Below, one piece after another: positions 1-11,890 of a DNA stretch of 64,000 bases (the first letter of the stretch is position 1; every line of letters begins with the position of its first letter). The notes below the pieces were generated by a model. The model searched no databases and had not been told where the DNA came from. It saw only the letters and a program-made list of their open reading frames with translations. Source of the stretch: Acanthosepion lycidas (Eukaryota > Mollusca > Cephalopoda > Sepiida > Sepiidae); assembly GCA_963932145.1 (NCBI GenBank), contig OZ010596.1, forward strand, positions 85,677,776 to 85,741,775, given 5' to 3'. The position numbers and the translations under genes are program-made.

Positions 1-60
1 TCATAACTACCAATATGTTTGGCCAATCAGCAAGATTTTTAGAAAGTGGAGGTTTGGTTT
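1..60. other. GALE intron sequence at the window edge
   Basis: AT-rich non-coding sequence inside the partial GALE intron (1-1882). Nothing recognisable apart from the start of a hairpin-tailed repeat just to the right. Confidence 0.5.
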
Positions 61-74
61 ATTTTGTTTTTTAC

Positions 75-352
75 GGCATATCAACCTCAACGGGTTATTT
101 AATGCCGACAATTTTTATTGCTGGTAATATTTTGTTTTGTTGAAAATCTGTTTCTGATAATATATTTCCTTCAAAATTGTATTGCTGGTAATAGTTAACT
201 ATTTGCCCATAGCTGGGACCCTAACAGCAATTAAGAAGTGGTTCCACACTCCTCAAAACCTACTGATCAGAGGCCTTGCTGCTGGACATAGTTTAATATC
301 TTACCCAAGACGCGGATGTAGTTTAACGTCTTAACCAGAACAAAAGTTTGTG
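75..352 (-). mobile_element. Hairpin-tailed retroposon, copy 1
   Basis: Read on the minus strand, this copy ends in a 3' hairpin (GGCAT / AACC - loop - GGTT / ATGCC, 75-112). Reading rightward on the plus strand from the hairpin, two GCTGGTAAT units follow (near 120 and 183), then CCCATAGCTGGGACCCTAA (208-226) and a block with GATCAGAGGCCTTGCTG (266-282). The same ordered blocks recur at 41787-42482 (opposite orientation) and 61385-61650. It has no coding capacity, so it is a non-autonomous retroposon. The family name is unknown to me. Confidence 0.6.
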
Positions 353-1880
353 GAAGAGTGTTCAAAACAACAATAATAGATTTCATAAAAACAAAAGTTA
401 AATTTTTCTTAACGGGTGCATTTTGTCCACTGATGGATTTTATCAAGACATTTTCTGAAATTTTTACTTGCTTTAAAAAAAAAAAAAAAAAAAAAATTGA
501 AACAACAAGATTGCAAATACACTTATTCATTACAAACAATAAAACACAATGTAGGCTGGTGTTGATAACAATTGTTTACTAATGGTATTTGATATGTTGG
601 TAATATTTGTTCTTTTGAAATTGAATATCTTTTATCTCAAAGACAGGAAATTCACTGAAATTGATTTAAAAAATTAATAAAAAGGGAATACACAAGATCT
701 TTCATGTTTTGATAACATTAAGGTTGAAACAAAGGCCTAAAAATTGTATAAATTATGTACTTATGAGTTTTTTTTTCTGGACACAAAGTTTCCAATTTGA
801 AAACTTCAAACAATTTGAGAAAAATAAAACAATACAAAATAGATATGCAAATGACTCAGACAATTATATTGTTAAAGACTGTACACTGGTACTTGTAATT
901 TTTAATATTACAATTTATATGGATATGACATTGAGATTTTAATGGATAATATACAACTTTTAGAGAGAAAAAAAAAGAAATGTACATAGGAATGGCTGTA
1001 ATACAGGGTTCTATTATACTCAAGGATATAACTTATTCAGTTTTTAGCTTCAGAAACATGGGGTAGTCTTATATACAAGAAAATACAGTAAACATTTTAT
1101 TTTGCATCAAATTATATAAAGAAGAAATATACTTTTAAGATATGCTATATTTATGGAATAAAGTGCTCAATATCAGAGAGAGTGTACATAAATATAAAAA
1201 TTTACATTGACGTCAACACTCAGAAGCGACAGACTGTTTCATGTTAGACACAATCATCAGGCCTGATGATTGCATTTAGCATGAAACAGTCTGTCACATC
1301 TTCAATGTTCACTTATATATATATAAAATAAATAATTGTGTGTGATTTTAAATATCTTTCAAGCTGTCATCAGATCTTGGGAAGAAAAAGTTAATTTTAA
1401 TAAGCAAAGTCGTGTGTAAAAAATGGGGGAGAGGGAATTGCATCTCTTGTCATCAACTAAGCTTACTATACAGTGTAAGAATTTTGAGATATACATTGTA
1501 TGATTCTCTAATTTATGCAGGAAACTCATTTAACATGAATAGTATGTGTTTTCTATGGACATCTTAATGTACAAAGTTATTCTCAGGTTACAAGATGAAG
1601 TTTGACGTAAGATAATGATGCAGCATTCAGTTTTGATTTTTTCAGAAATATTTTATAGCAGTTTTGTTAACTTTAGTAAAGTTTTTATACTGAAGTCTTC
1701 TTTGAAATACTTATTCTTATGAAAATGACAAAAAAAATATCCTTAAATGAATTATTTTGCTTTTATAAAGAAAAAAAAATGCAAATAAAAATGTTTTAAA
1801 GCAATTTTTAAAAGAACTGAAAAATTGAAAAAGTTTTTTCTTTCTGCATTTCAGTCAAGAAAAGCATTATAATCAATTCT
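353..1880. other. GALE intron, mostly featureless
   Basis: AT-rich intron sequence with poly-A tracts (475-496, 968-978) and one 68-bp palindrome, listed separately. No exon-like segment was recognised. The short open frames here are low-complexity. Confidence 0.5.
1228..1295. repeat. 68-bp palindrome
   Basis: Arms GACAGACTGTTTCATG and its complement flank the centre CAATCATCAGGCCTGATGATTG, with one symmetric 7-base mismatch on each side. It looks like a foldback MITE or a degenerate palindromic insertion. No clear target duplication was seen. Confidence 0.7.
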
Positions 1881-1882
1881 AC

Positions 1883-2059
1883 CTTGTCGGTTTTGGAAAG
1901 ATCACGAAGTATAACTTCAATGAAGTATTTAGTTTGTCCATAAGGATTTGTACAACTGCCCTGCGGGTGGCTCTCATTAATGGGTAATTCTTGAGGAATA
2001 CCATAAACTGTAGCTGAACTTGAGAAAACAATGTTGTAGACACCATTTTCTTTCATTAC
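1883..2059 (-). CDS. GALE: UDP-glucose 4-epimerase, fourth coding exon (last one in the window)
   Basis: Encodes residues 110-168 (59 codons). It has F-S-S-S-A-T-V-Y-G at 121-129, with the catalytic serine, and N-P-Y-G-Q-T-K at 147-153, whose Y149 and K153 are the Y-x3-K proton-transfer pair. This numbering coincides with E. coli GalE. It continues to D-L-S-K-T-D-K and then a GTAGAA donor. The family is about 340-350 residues long, so the C-terminal half must lie left of base 1. The intron before it (2060-4344) holds an LTR-element fossil in the same orientation as the gene. Confidence 0.95.
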
Positions 2060-2180
2060 CTAAAAAACAAACAGGGACACTTAAAAAAAAAAAAATTAAA
2101 GAGATTTTTCATGAAACCTGATTTAGTACAAAATATAATATTTGAATATGGCAGAGAAACTCGTCACAAAAAGATAGAAG

Positions 2181-3059
2181 TCATTTGAATTTAATAAAAA
2201 TTAAAAGAAATAAAAAGGAATGCTCTTTGGGATTCTTACTGGCTATTAACACATCTATGTATGCATAAGTGAAGGGTAACCCTCTGAGAACCTCATTAAT
2301 CAGATGTTGGAAAGACTGCGCTGCATTACGCAGACCAAAAGGCATTCGAGTGAATTCATATAACCCATGCGACATAGAACGTCGATGTTGAACACTGTAC
2401 AGATTCACAGAGTTGCTACGGCTTCTGCTTTGTGTATTCTGAACTTCATTTAAGTGCAGGGATAGTTTCTTCACTTTGCAGGCTAAAGCTTGTAACTGCT
2501 GGTTGATATCTGGGGTTGAATCATTCAACGGCATGACAGAGGCGATTCAATGTGCTGGGCAGTTAGCAGTGATAGCTGACAAAATCTCAGATAACTTCTG
2601 AATATCCATATCATCTCTCAACACTGCTAAAATCTGTACTGTGTCTGGACTTAATTTGTCCAGCCACATTTGTTTCAGAATGGCTTTGGACATTGAGTTG
2701 GCGCCAAGCAGGGTCTGCATCCTGCGTAGAAGCTGGGAAGGTTTACTACTTCCAAGGGACACGTTGGTCAGGAGTTCTCTAATCTTTTGTGTCTCTGAAC
2801 AACCCGTCTGCTGCAGTATTCCCAGCTTTAGTACCTCATAGGGTTTGTCTGATGGAAGGTCATTGAGGATGTCTTCTACCCCCGATGCCACGTCAGCAGG
2901 TAGCTTCTCAACGACATATGCAAATTTTAACTGTTGCGAGGTAATGTGTCTTGCTTGAATGACGACATATAATTGAATGAACCACGTCTGTACATTGGTA
3001 TTGTAAGTCGGAAGGTATACTTTGATTGTAGCTTGGGTTGGTGGTGTGGAGTTGGCCAT
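2181..3059 (-). mobile_element. Ty3/Gypsy-like LTR element fossil (gag and RT parts)
   Basis: Minus-strand fossil. A gag-like reading frame (2547-3059) opens M-A-N-S-T-P-P and contains a capsid-like helical region. Nearer the low end (2181-2400) is reverse-transcriptase sequence with the Ty3/Gypsy hallmarks Y-E-F-T-R-M-P-F-G-L-R-N-A and a degenerate Y-I-D-V-L box. Just beyond the gag start (about 3118-3140) is a TTGGTAACCCTGAC segment of the kind seen at primer-binding sites of this family. The element is broken and much reduced, with no protease, RNase H or integrase recognised. It lies in a GALE intron in the gene's own orientation. Moderately old. Confidence 0.75.
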
Positions 3060-3139
3060 GTTAATACGTATTCCTTTTGGAGGGAAAAAACTGAAGTTGG
3101 TGCCAGCCTTTATCTAATGTCAGGGTTACCAATTTTGTT

Positions 3140-3984
3140 GCGGGATGTACACAGAGTGAAATATATCAGAAGGCAAAATTAAGTAAGATGAATCTTATCC
3201 GTGCTTATAGCATCCGAATCCCCCAAAATATTGGTTATACAAACAATTTAAGAACAAATTGCATGCCAAGAAACTACCAAACACTGTTGTTAAAGATTTA
3301 ACATTAAAGAAATTTTTATATCAACAATAAAATATACATGTAACGACAATCACAATGTTTGCTGTTGTGATAATTAAGACAATGTCATAAGGAATGTTTG
3401 TGCAGAAATGTGGTTAAGAAATGTTGGTACTTTTTGGTTATTAAGAAAATTAAAATCATTTGGTTTCTGCAAGGAAAGAAATCATATGTGTTCGTTCATT
3501 TAGCAGTGTGTGTACGTGTGTAATTTACAAGTAAGAATAAATGTTATCAAGAATTGCTTGCTTTTGTCTGTGTAGGCTAAGTTGATGAGATATACAATTA
3601 CTTTTTAGTAGTGAAATTATTCCACTTTTCAAGTCAACTGTAGATGTTGGTTAACACGCGGACAATGGTTGATGAATGTTTTGTTGAGATTTCAACGTGG
3701 TGTGTGAGTCAGTGATTTGTCACACATGGAGTTTGGTAGCACCTTGTTGAAATTCGGTGGCTGGCTGTCTGAATTGAGTCATGTGGTAAATTTGTAGATT
3801 TTTGTGAAGTGAAATCAGCTCCAAAGAGCTTGGCAGGAAATAGGATTCATTTGGAATTTTGCTACACTTTGGTGTTTATTAACCAATAAAAAGGTTGGAT
3901 TTACAAAAACGAGATGATGATTGGCTATTCAGAGAAGAATACATTTTTTGGAGGGAGTTAAAGGCTAATGTGGAAGATTCCACA
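3140..3984. other. Unassigned intron sequence beside the gag fossil
   Basis: Non-coding sequence with somewhat higher complexity than its surroundings. Its position beyond the primer-site-like segment makes a long terminal repeat possible, but no matching partner was found on the other side of the fossil. Confidence 0.3.
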
Positions 3985-4200
3985 ACTTCATCAGATCATT
4001 CTAGGTGACCCACAGGTAATTCAAAACTGAACACTTTATTTAATCTACAAAGGTAGACTGTTCTCGTTCCACTACCCATGTCTAGAGATATCTCATCTAT
4101 TTTTAGTACTGCTCAGTTATTATTTGCCCATTTCCACTGAGTCCAAGTACAGACTACCAGACCCAGAGATTGAACTCACAATTACTGTGTCACAGAATTC
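3985..4200 (-). mobile_element. tRNA-headed SINE, family B
   Basis: On the minus strand a box-B-like GTGAGTTCAATCTCTGGG is followed by a body with AGATATCTCTAGACATGGGT and ATTAAATAAAGTGTTC. The same order occurs at 32330-32540 and, in more diverged form, at 31960-32160, 56270-56575 and 58340-58550. Typical of molluscan tRNA-derived SINEs. Confidence 0.6.
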
Positions 4201-4335
4201 ATTACAGTTTTTCAAGTATTCATTTTGGTAGAGGTTATTAAATATGGAGAGAAAAACAATGTGATGAATATTCAAAGAAAATGGTTTCTTTTAAATCCTC
4301 TCAATAATTTGCTTTGTGTAATTTTGTAAAAGTCA

Positions 4336-4458
<123 letters not shown>

Positions 4459-4704
4459 CTATAAAAAAAGAAAACGCTATCACAAAAGGTTTTTATACTC
4501 AGTAAAGAAAGAAAACAGATGGTTACTTTTTTCAAAGCCTTATTAAACTAAATTGTGTGTACATTTCAGTTGTGATTGTAATTCAACTGAAAAAAAAGGG
4601 GGCTTTCAAAGGGAAGTAACTTTTCCAGTTTTCATCTTTATTTCATGGGCAGAAGTAAAAAATTTTTTATTTTGAAAATTTTATTAATAGATTTTCTTTA
4701 ACTA

Positions 4705-4806
4705 TTAGGTTGGTGCAAAAATAATGACGTAATAATGTCGTTTTTTGACGTATTTTTTAACGTCAAAAAACGACATTATTACGTCATTATTTTTGCACCA
4801 ACCTAA
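4705..4806. mobile_element. MADE1-like mariner MITE, perfect 47-bp inverted repeats
   Basis: A 102-bp element flanked by TA. The arms are identical inverted 47-mers beginning TTAGGTTGGTGCAAAAATAA, with an 8-base AT centre. The first 16 bases of the terminus match those of the human mariner MITE MADE1 as I remember it, which places it in the mariner superfamily. Perfect arms imply recent insertion or gene conversion. It sits in the 819-bp GALE intron between exons 2 and 3. Confidence 0.9.
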
Positions 4807-5277
4807 TATTTCTAAGCGAGATATCACTCAAATGGATAATCAAAGTTACTAAAAACAAAGTTCAGGCCGTCAAAGTCAAGTTAAATACTATTTATTTTTG
4901 TCAAATTAAAATGATAAGAGCAAAAAACAAAACAAATAAAAATGTGAAATATTTTTCACCACATCATTAGATGTGTTTTCTGGTGCTTTTATTTCATATC
5001 TTTCAACAATTGGAAACCATCACTGAGGGGTGGTGACCCAGTCCCGGTTTGTGCCAAACCTCCTTTTGATTCACAACCACCTTGAAACAACTTCTGTTAC
5101 TTTGTTGTTGACCAATTTGACAGTAAATATTTAATTTACACTTTATATCAAAATATTGGATTATTTCAGTTTTAAGGAAATATTTTCTCTTCTAAATAAA
5201 AGAATGTTACTTGAAATGGAGCCACAGAAAAACACGCATAAAAAAGTGAATGATTTTAAGAGACAAATGCAACAAAC

Positions 5278-5375
5278 CTTTTGAAATATGGCATTTAATG
5301 CTTCTTTGTTTAAAAGATCAATTTCAAAGCATGGAATGATTTTCCCAGTTATTTCTTCCATTCGCTTGATACTTT
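5278..5375 (-). CDS. GALE: UDP-glucose 4-epimerase, second coding exon
   Basis: Encodes residues 39-71. It contains E-S-I-K-R-M-E-E-I-T-G and then F-E-I-D-L-L-N, matching the family's 'R-V-x-E-L-T-G ... D-I-L-D' segment after strand 3, and ends in the helix A-L-N-A-I-F-Q-K. It begins after a TTTCATAG acceptor, and its first two bases complete the codon begun in the previous exon. It ends K|GTTTGT in phase 0, so all 98 bases fit the frame. The upstream intron (5376-7820) holds palindromes and poly-A only; the downstream intron (4459-5277) carries a mariner MITE. Confidence 0.93.
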
Positions 5376-6157
5376 CTATGAAATGAAAAAGGAGCGGGAA
5401 AAGAAAAGATAAAAAACATATAGCTTCTTGTCTGGTAAAAAATGATTTACAAATAGCATAACATGTAGGACTCAAAACAAGCAGCAAAAAAAATATAAAT
5501 TGATATAAAATTTTACTTTCAAAATGAAGAGAAATTGTTAATTATTTAGAACTTCACAAAGAAAGAAATCATTTTAAAGTCTAGAATTTGAGAGAACAAA
5601 TCTCAGATTTTATTTCCTGTAGAGAGTGGGACGTGAAAAAAGCGGTTTTCTTTTCAGTCCATCAGATACAGGACTTAATAGGGATGCTATTCAAATAGTT
5701 TTTAAGAATATCATTATTTCATTATCTGTTTCTCCTTATTTATAGTCTTGAAAATTTTCTTTGCCCAAAATAAAAAGATTTCTGGCACTACTTTTTGGAG
5801 GGAAAGGTCATTTTTGTAGATTAGCATTCTTTTCTTAGTTAAGAATCAAAAAATATTGTTTTTTTTTTTTATAGTTTTAGAAGGGGAGTTTTTATGATTT
5901 CAATACAACATTAAATCAAATTAATCCTTAACTTTTACAGAGTTATCAGAAGTGAGCAGTTTGTCTAAAATGTCAAGTTTGAAACTGCTTATGTCATTGA
6001 TATCTGTACAAAAACATTTTTTTAAGCAAAAGGTTTTCTTTTAAATAAAGGACAAATGGATATACATTTTTATGTTCTATTCTAAGAAAATATTTTAAAC
6101 AAGCAATTGTTTGAAAAATTTTTTTTAGAAAAATGTTTTTTGTCATTAAAGAACAAG

Positions 6158-6246
6158 CAAGACTATTTATGTAAGTCTTTATGCACTACAAAGTTGTATA
6201 CATCATACAACTTTGTAGTGCATAAAGACTTACATAAATAGTCTTG
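6158..6246. repeat. 89-bp perfect palindrome
   Basis: Two 42-base arms beginning CAAGACTATTTATGTAAG are exactly complementary around a 5-base centre (ACATC). Perfect pairing over 42 bp is far beyond chance and indicates a recent foldback element or templated inversion. As intron RNA it would form a strong hairpin. Confidence 0.9.
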
Positions 6247-7266
6247 TATTAAAAGTGCATAAATTTACATAAATTAACAAAAGCATAAAAATATCAGATA
6301 TCAATGACAAGCAGATTATCAAGGCACAACATTTGTAAATAAAAAACTAAGTACAGATAACTTAAAAGTCAGGATCGATTTGACAATGTTTTGATATTAT
6401 GAACAGGACAGTCCTAAATTGATAAAAAAAATTTTTTTTAAATAATTAAATTCTAACAAATGTTACAGTTTGAGAAAAGGTCTAGAGAATGTTAACCTAC
6501 AAAAAAATTATTCCCTATTTGTTTTTTTTTATGATCAGACCAATTTATTTAAGTATTCAAAATTTCCTTACAGACTAGTCAACCAGATGTGTTAAGAGAA
6601 CAAATAAACAAATAGTTTCTTGAAAAAAAGCTTAATATGAGTTTTGCTTATTATCGTCATAAAAATTGTGCTTGTCCCTCTCTTTGTTAGTTCCTTAGTC
6701 ACATGACTTTTACGCCTTGCCCATACCTCATAAATAATGGAGTATTCTATTTTGATCAGTGAAAAAACATATCAAAAGATGCTACTTGGTTTCAGTGAGA
6801 AAATGAAAAAAAAGAAGGGAAGATAGAAGTGTTTAACATCTGTTTCAGTGAAATGGAAAAAGTTGACCTCCTTACTTCTTAAAATAATGACCAGCATTCA
6901 TATTTATAATTGTTATTGCAATATTTTTTTAAAGTTGTTAAATATTTAATGATGCAATAGGGAAATTTCTATGGATATTTTATTGTCATAAAACTCGCCA
7001 TGTATTTATTCAATCATTAACTGAAGAATTAAGATTCATCAGAAATTTTAAAATAGGAAAATCGTAAAATTTTCACAGGTTAAACCAAGACTGTAGACTC
7101 AATATGCAACCCATTGAGAAGAAACTTATGATTTACTGACTAACTTACAAAATCCATATAATATATACTGGTACATAAAGAGAAGCAATATAAAAAGGTT
7201 TTTTTCCTTTTATTTTAGAGGAAGCTTTATCCTCAAATCCTGAGTCAGCCATTATACTTTGAGAAG

Positions 7267-7298
<32 letters not shown>

Positions 7299-7479
7299 AA
7301 CAAAAATTAATTTTCCTGGACCCAATTCGAAATTTTTGTTAGAAAATTTCAATTTGGACAAAAATTTGCTTATGGTATTTCGAACTATCTTATTTTGACA
7401 ATTATTCATCTCGGAAATGAAATACTAAATTTGCTTTTGTTCAGATCTTTCAAATTGTAAAATTCCACACTCAAATCTT

Positions 7480-7592
7480 AACTTCTCTGGTCCCAAATTA
7501 GAGCCATACTTACCTAAACAAAATAGACCAAACCCGGATATAAGAGACTTCTTCTCCGGTCCCGACAACTCTCTTATATCTGGGTTACACTG
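7480..7592 (-). mobile_element. Pogo-like MITE, truncated copy
   Basis: The terminus CAGTGTAACCCAGATATAAG (minus strand, from 7592) is flanked by TA, and the internal GGGTTTGGTCTATTTT and GGCTCTAATTTGGGACCAG segments match the full copy at 11097-11249. The far terminal repeat is missing. Confidence 0.7.
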
Positions 7593-7815
7593 TATTAAAA
7601 TGTGAGTACAGCAGAAAGTCAGAGGCAGTGATAATTATGAGGAAGTTTTTTCCACAAATGCAAAATTCAAGTTTTTCAAAAGGCCACCATGTGGGTTTAA
7701 ACATCCAAAATAAACAAGCACCTCAATGAATAGCTGGTGCTACTTTAAAAATTATTGGACAACACTGGATTTTGTTCAATTTTCTGGGTGAAAATGATGA
7801 TAAAAATGACACCTA

Positions 7816-8390
<575 letters not shown>

Positions 8391-8394
8391 TCAG

Positions 8395-10640
8395 TCATGA
8401 GAGACATCATCCAGTCTGCACAAACTGAGTCACCTGTGCACAGTACAGGCGATCCTATGATGCTTATGCTGGGGGATAGTAGGCTTTGTCCACTACCCAC
8501 TTTGCCTCACATTGGTAACAGTCTTTGCCAGCATCCTTTTTAGTGAGGCATTGTCAGCTCAATCACATCAACCTTTCGTCACTGCACTTGCTCTTTACTT
8601 GATGACACTAGCCAACCACAGACTGGGAGGTGTCCAACAAGTTTTCCACAAAAAGAGAATACATTCCTCCTGGTAACTGCCTCTGGGATGTCAGGAAGGA
8701 CATTCCCATGCTTCCAAAGTAGAACGTTATTCCCCCCGCTCCCAAGACAGTTAAACCAAATATCCAAGCTCCATTTTTTAGTCACACTGAAATTTTGCTT
8801 ATCAGCCCAGACAGGTGTACAGTGACACAATATCCTCATTAATACAGGTTGTCAATGTATGCTCAGGTTACCTCTCTGATTTTTTCCTCCTGAGATATCA
8901 TGGTGTCAACAATGGATCTCATATAGTTGTGGGAGCAACATTCAGCCCAAATCCCAATCTGGTTAGGAAGTGCCTTCTGCCTTGAAAGATAACAGTTTGG
9001 TACAGCCAAAGTCATTCATTGATACACACATGCAGATAGACTGATCTAAGATCTAGCAGTGCAATGTTTGATCCTTTGTATCTCTATTCTCTTTGTTGAT
9101 GCAAACATCAATGTCTGCAGCGTACACATCGACATGGAGGTTGAGTTCGCTTTAGTCCATTACAGGATGCACTTTCAACTTTTACTGCATGACAACCATC
9201 AGCAGGAGTAGCCCTCTTGGAGGTTCAAGCTTCTATTCATCATATGGAATAAGCCAACCCTTCTCAATCCATTGCTGCAATTCCCTCTCATACGATCCTC
9301 TGATTTTCCTCAATACAGAATACTCTGCAATGCAGTTTTGCAACTTGCCTGGCATTTTGCCTTCTGCAAATTTTCAGGACGCAGTCAACTCATTCTGCTG
9401 CTGATCAAATTACACCTGAAAATCAGTTTCTTCAATTGAGAGCACTGGTGCCACTGTGTACACAGAAACTGGTTCTTGGGGGAATTGAACCTCCCCTGTC
9501 TTTGAAATAGACATTCCACCAAGAGCCCTGATCATGTTTATTTCAATTAGGAGACCAAATCCAAGAGGCTCCTCTAACACTACCAGGGCCTTCATCACAA
9601 GAACCTTTCCATTTCCCACACAATGGCTGATGGATCTAACTCCACACATCCACATTCTGCTGCCAATAGTTACGATATCAGTGCTTTGTTTCTCCCATGT
9701 TTGGCCCACCTTCTTACTATGGTGCAGGAGCACCAGGAGTCCACTAGCACAATGCACTTCCTTCTACAAACAGTAATTTCTACCATTGGCAGTGCTGAGT
9801 TTACATCTTGATTGGGAGTTGCCATCTTCTGGCTTTTTTCCACGGACAATCTCAGGATATGTGGCCTATTTTATCACAATTATAACAACGAATACGAGGC
9901 TTTCTGCCTCTGCTGAACAGACTTATACTCTTTGGTGAAGTGATTAAAGCCATTTTATCAATGACAAATTAAATCATTAAAACCCCTTGCTGTATCTCTC
10001 ATGCTGCTGCTACTGCCAAGACTTCATCTGAGTTCTCGGCTTTCATTATCATGAAAGAGAGCATCTGTTCAATGGTCAATACCTCTATCCGAGAATAAGC
10101 ACGAAGGAGCCATTTCATGCGATTTGACAACCCCTTGACAAAGAACACATGCCAAGCCATGGCCACAGATACCCCTGAATGATATGGCCAGTTTGTGTAG
10201 TTCTGCCAGGTACACATCAATGGATTTCCCTGGCCAAAGGCACCACACTCAGAGAATTGCTCATACATGACAAACTCGTCCATTGTGAACACTGTAAAGG
10301 GTCAATTTTATGTGTTCAATGTCTACTTTTTTTCTTCTTCACTTAATTGCTGATAGATGGCAAACACCTCACCAGACAGTCATAGAGGAATCACATATTC
10401 TGGCCACTTCACTCTGCACATCTGGCAAACGAGTTTTGCCTTTTCTATCCATTCAACTATGCTTGGCATAGACACTGAGCCATCAAACTCTGATATAAGT
10501 TGGATATCAAACTTTCCAACATAGTTATGCAATATTGCCAAAATAACATGAGACATCATCCAGCCCACACAGATTAAGTCTCTCATGCAGAGCAAAGACA
10601 ATCTTATGTTGCTTATGCTTGGGGGACAGGCTGTGTCCAC
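8395..10640 (-). mobile_element. LTR-element fossil with gag, protease-region and RT parts (unusual lineage, copy 1)
   Basis: Minus-strand fossil with recognisable parts in order from high to low coordinates: gag with E-F-D-G-S and P-S-I-V-E-W (10380-10500) and a region rich in L-R-A-Y-S-R (9999-10292); a zinc knuckle C-x2-C-x4-H-x4-C (about 9850-9900); a protease/linker region (9410-9757); reverse transcriptase with L-D-L-R-S-V-Y-L and L-T-R-L-G-F-G-L-N-V-A-P (about 8930-9130); and the post-RT signature V-T-R-R-N-V-F-S-F-C-G-K-L-V-G-H (8579-8839). No integrase was seen. Diverged direct repeats at 8395-8490 and 10546-10640 may be remnants of terminal repeats. Broken in many places; old. Confidence 0.75.
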
Positions 10641-10644
10641 TACA

Positions 10645-11094
10645 ACAATACAGAAACCATATTGTTTATTTCCCTTTTGTTTGTTCCTTTTTTAGGTTAG
10701 TCACTATTTTGACCATTTCTGGTTAGCTCTTAACACAAAGAACCTGATACAATAAAGGCATCAACACCAAACATGTCGTCAGTAGTTTTATCCTCCTGAT
10801 TTCCCCCCCCCAAGGTTAACCATCATTGGTTTGTTGTTTCGTTAACTACATTTGTCTATTTTATTTCTGTGCTATTGTTTGAAAATTTGTTTAATGTAGC
10901 CTTATTTCATAAATTTATATTGTTTGTTTTTGTATCTCTCTGTGTAGAACCCTTTCAACACATGTCCACATAAACTGTTACAAAATGTAACCTAACTTCC
11001 TTCCCCAAACTCACCACAACATTGCAATGTATTCTCATAGCAAACTTATACATATTCATGTAAGCGAATTACTTGCTACCTTCTCTTACTCATT
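10645..11094. other. Unassigned intergenic sequence
   Basis: Non-coding, CT-rich in parts. No gene or repeat recognised. Confidence 0.4.
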
Positions 11095-11096
11095 TA

Positions 11097-11249
11097 CAGT
11101 GTAACCCGGATATAAGAGAGTTGTCAGGACCAGAGAAAAAGTCTCTTATATCGGAGTTTCTCTTATATCCGGGTTTGGTCTAATTTATATACATTAACAC
11201 AGGCTCTAATTTGGAACCAGATAAAATCTCTTATATCCGGGTTACACTG
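11097..11249. mobile_element. Pogo-like MITE, complete
   Basis: A 153-bp element with termini CAGTGTAACCCGGATATAAG and its inverse, flanked by TA on both sides (11095-11096 and 11250-11251). A CAGT start with TA duplication is typical of pogo/Tigger-type elements. The TATAAGAGA motif recurs inside in both orientations, so the body is internally palindromic. Confidence 0.8.
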
Positions 11250-11534
11250 TATTAGACAAGTGGTCTTAGTTTTATGTTCAAGCCTCCAGCTGCTTTTGTT
11301 ATTTCTTGTGACCCTTATTTGTATTTTCAGACTAACAAGTTTCATTTATATGTATTTATTTCTCTTCTAGTTTTACCATTTTGGTTCTTAATAAGCCTAC
11401 CTATGTATGGGGGATTCGTTTTTTTCAGAGTTTTAATTGCCTTAAGGCATTTATTTGGCCATCTTTGAGACTACAGGACATATTTAATGGGGGAAGAAGA
11501 AATGTTTTTGATATTTGGACCCTTATGATCTCAT

Positions 11535-11574
<40 letters not shown>

Positions 11575-11654
11575 AGGATTGATTTTATATTGTAAGGTAA
11601 AATTGTATCAGCTATTTAAAGAGAGAGAGAAAAAAAAAGTCATTCATTCATTTT

Positions 11655-11890
11655 CTGTCACTTATTAACCCTTTGTAAGTTATTTTAAGCCAGAAAATAT
11701 TTTTAGATTGTAAGAATTTTTTTTTTGTTGAGATAATGGTTTAGTGATACAAGCCTTACTAATAGCTGGGGAAAGAAGAGTTGGACTTATATCTTTTCCA
11801 AGTGCATGAGTAAACATAAGGAACATAAAGCGGATTGGAACTTAGCTCTCTGATTAACAATCAATTAATCTGCTTGTCTGTGATTTGGTT
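11655..11890 (-). mobile_element. Composite SINE, copy without the 5S head
   Basis: On the minus strand, AATCAGAGAGCTAAGTTCC followed by AATCC is a tRNA-like anticodon-arm-to-box-B stretch. A body and the conserved tail ACAATCTAAAAATATTTTCT plus GGCTTAAAATAAC follow. The tail matches copies at 31261, 33265 and 41275. Confidence 0.65.

Noticed and set aside
1208-1215. TGACGTCA (CRE) in a GALE intron
   Set aside because: Isolated 8-mer with no promoter context.
2641-3182. Plus-strand frames opposite the gag fossil
   Set aside because: Shadows of the minus-strand gag-like frame.
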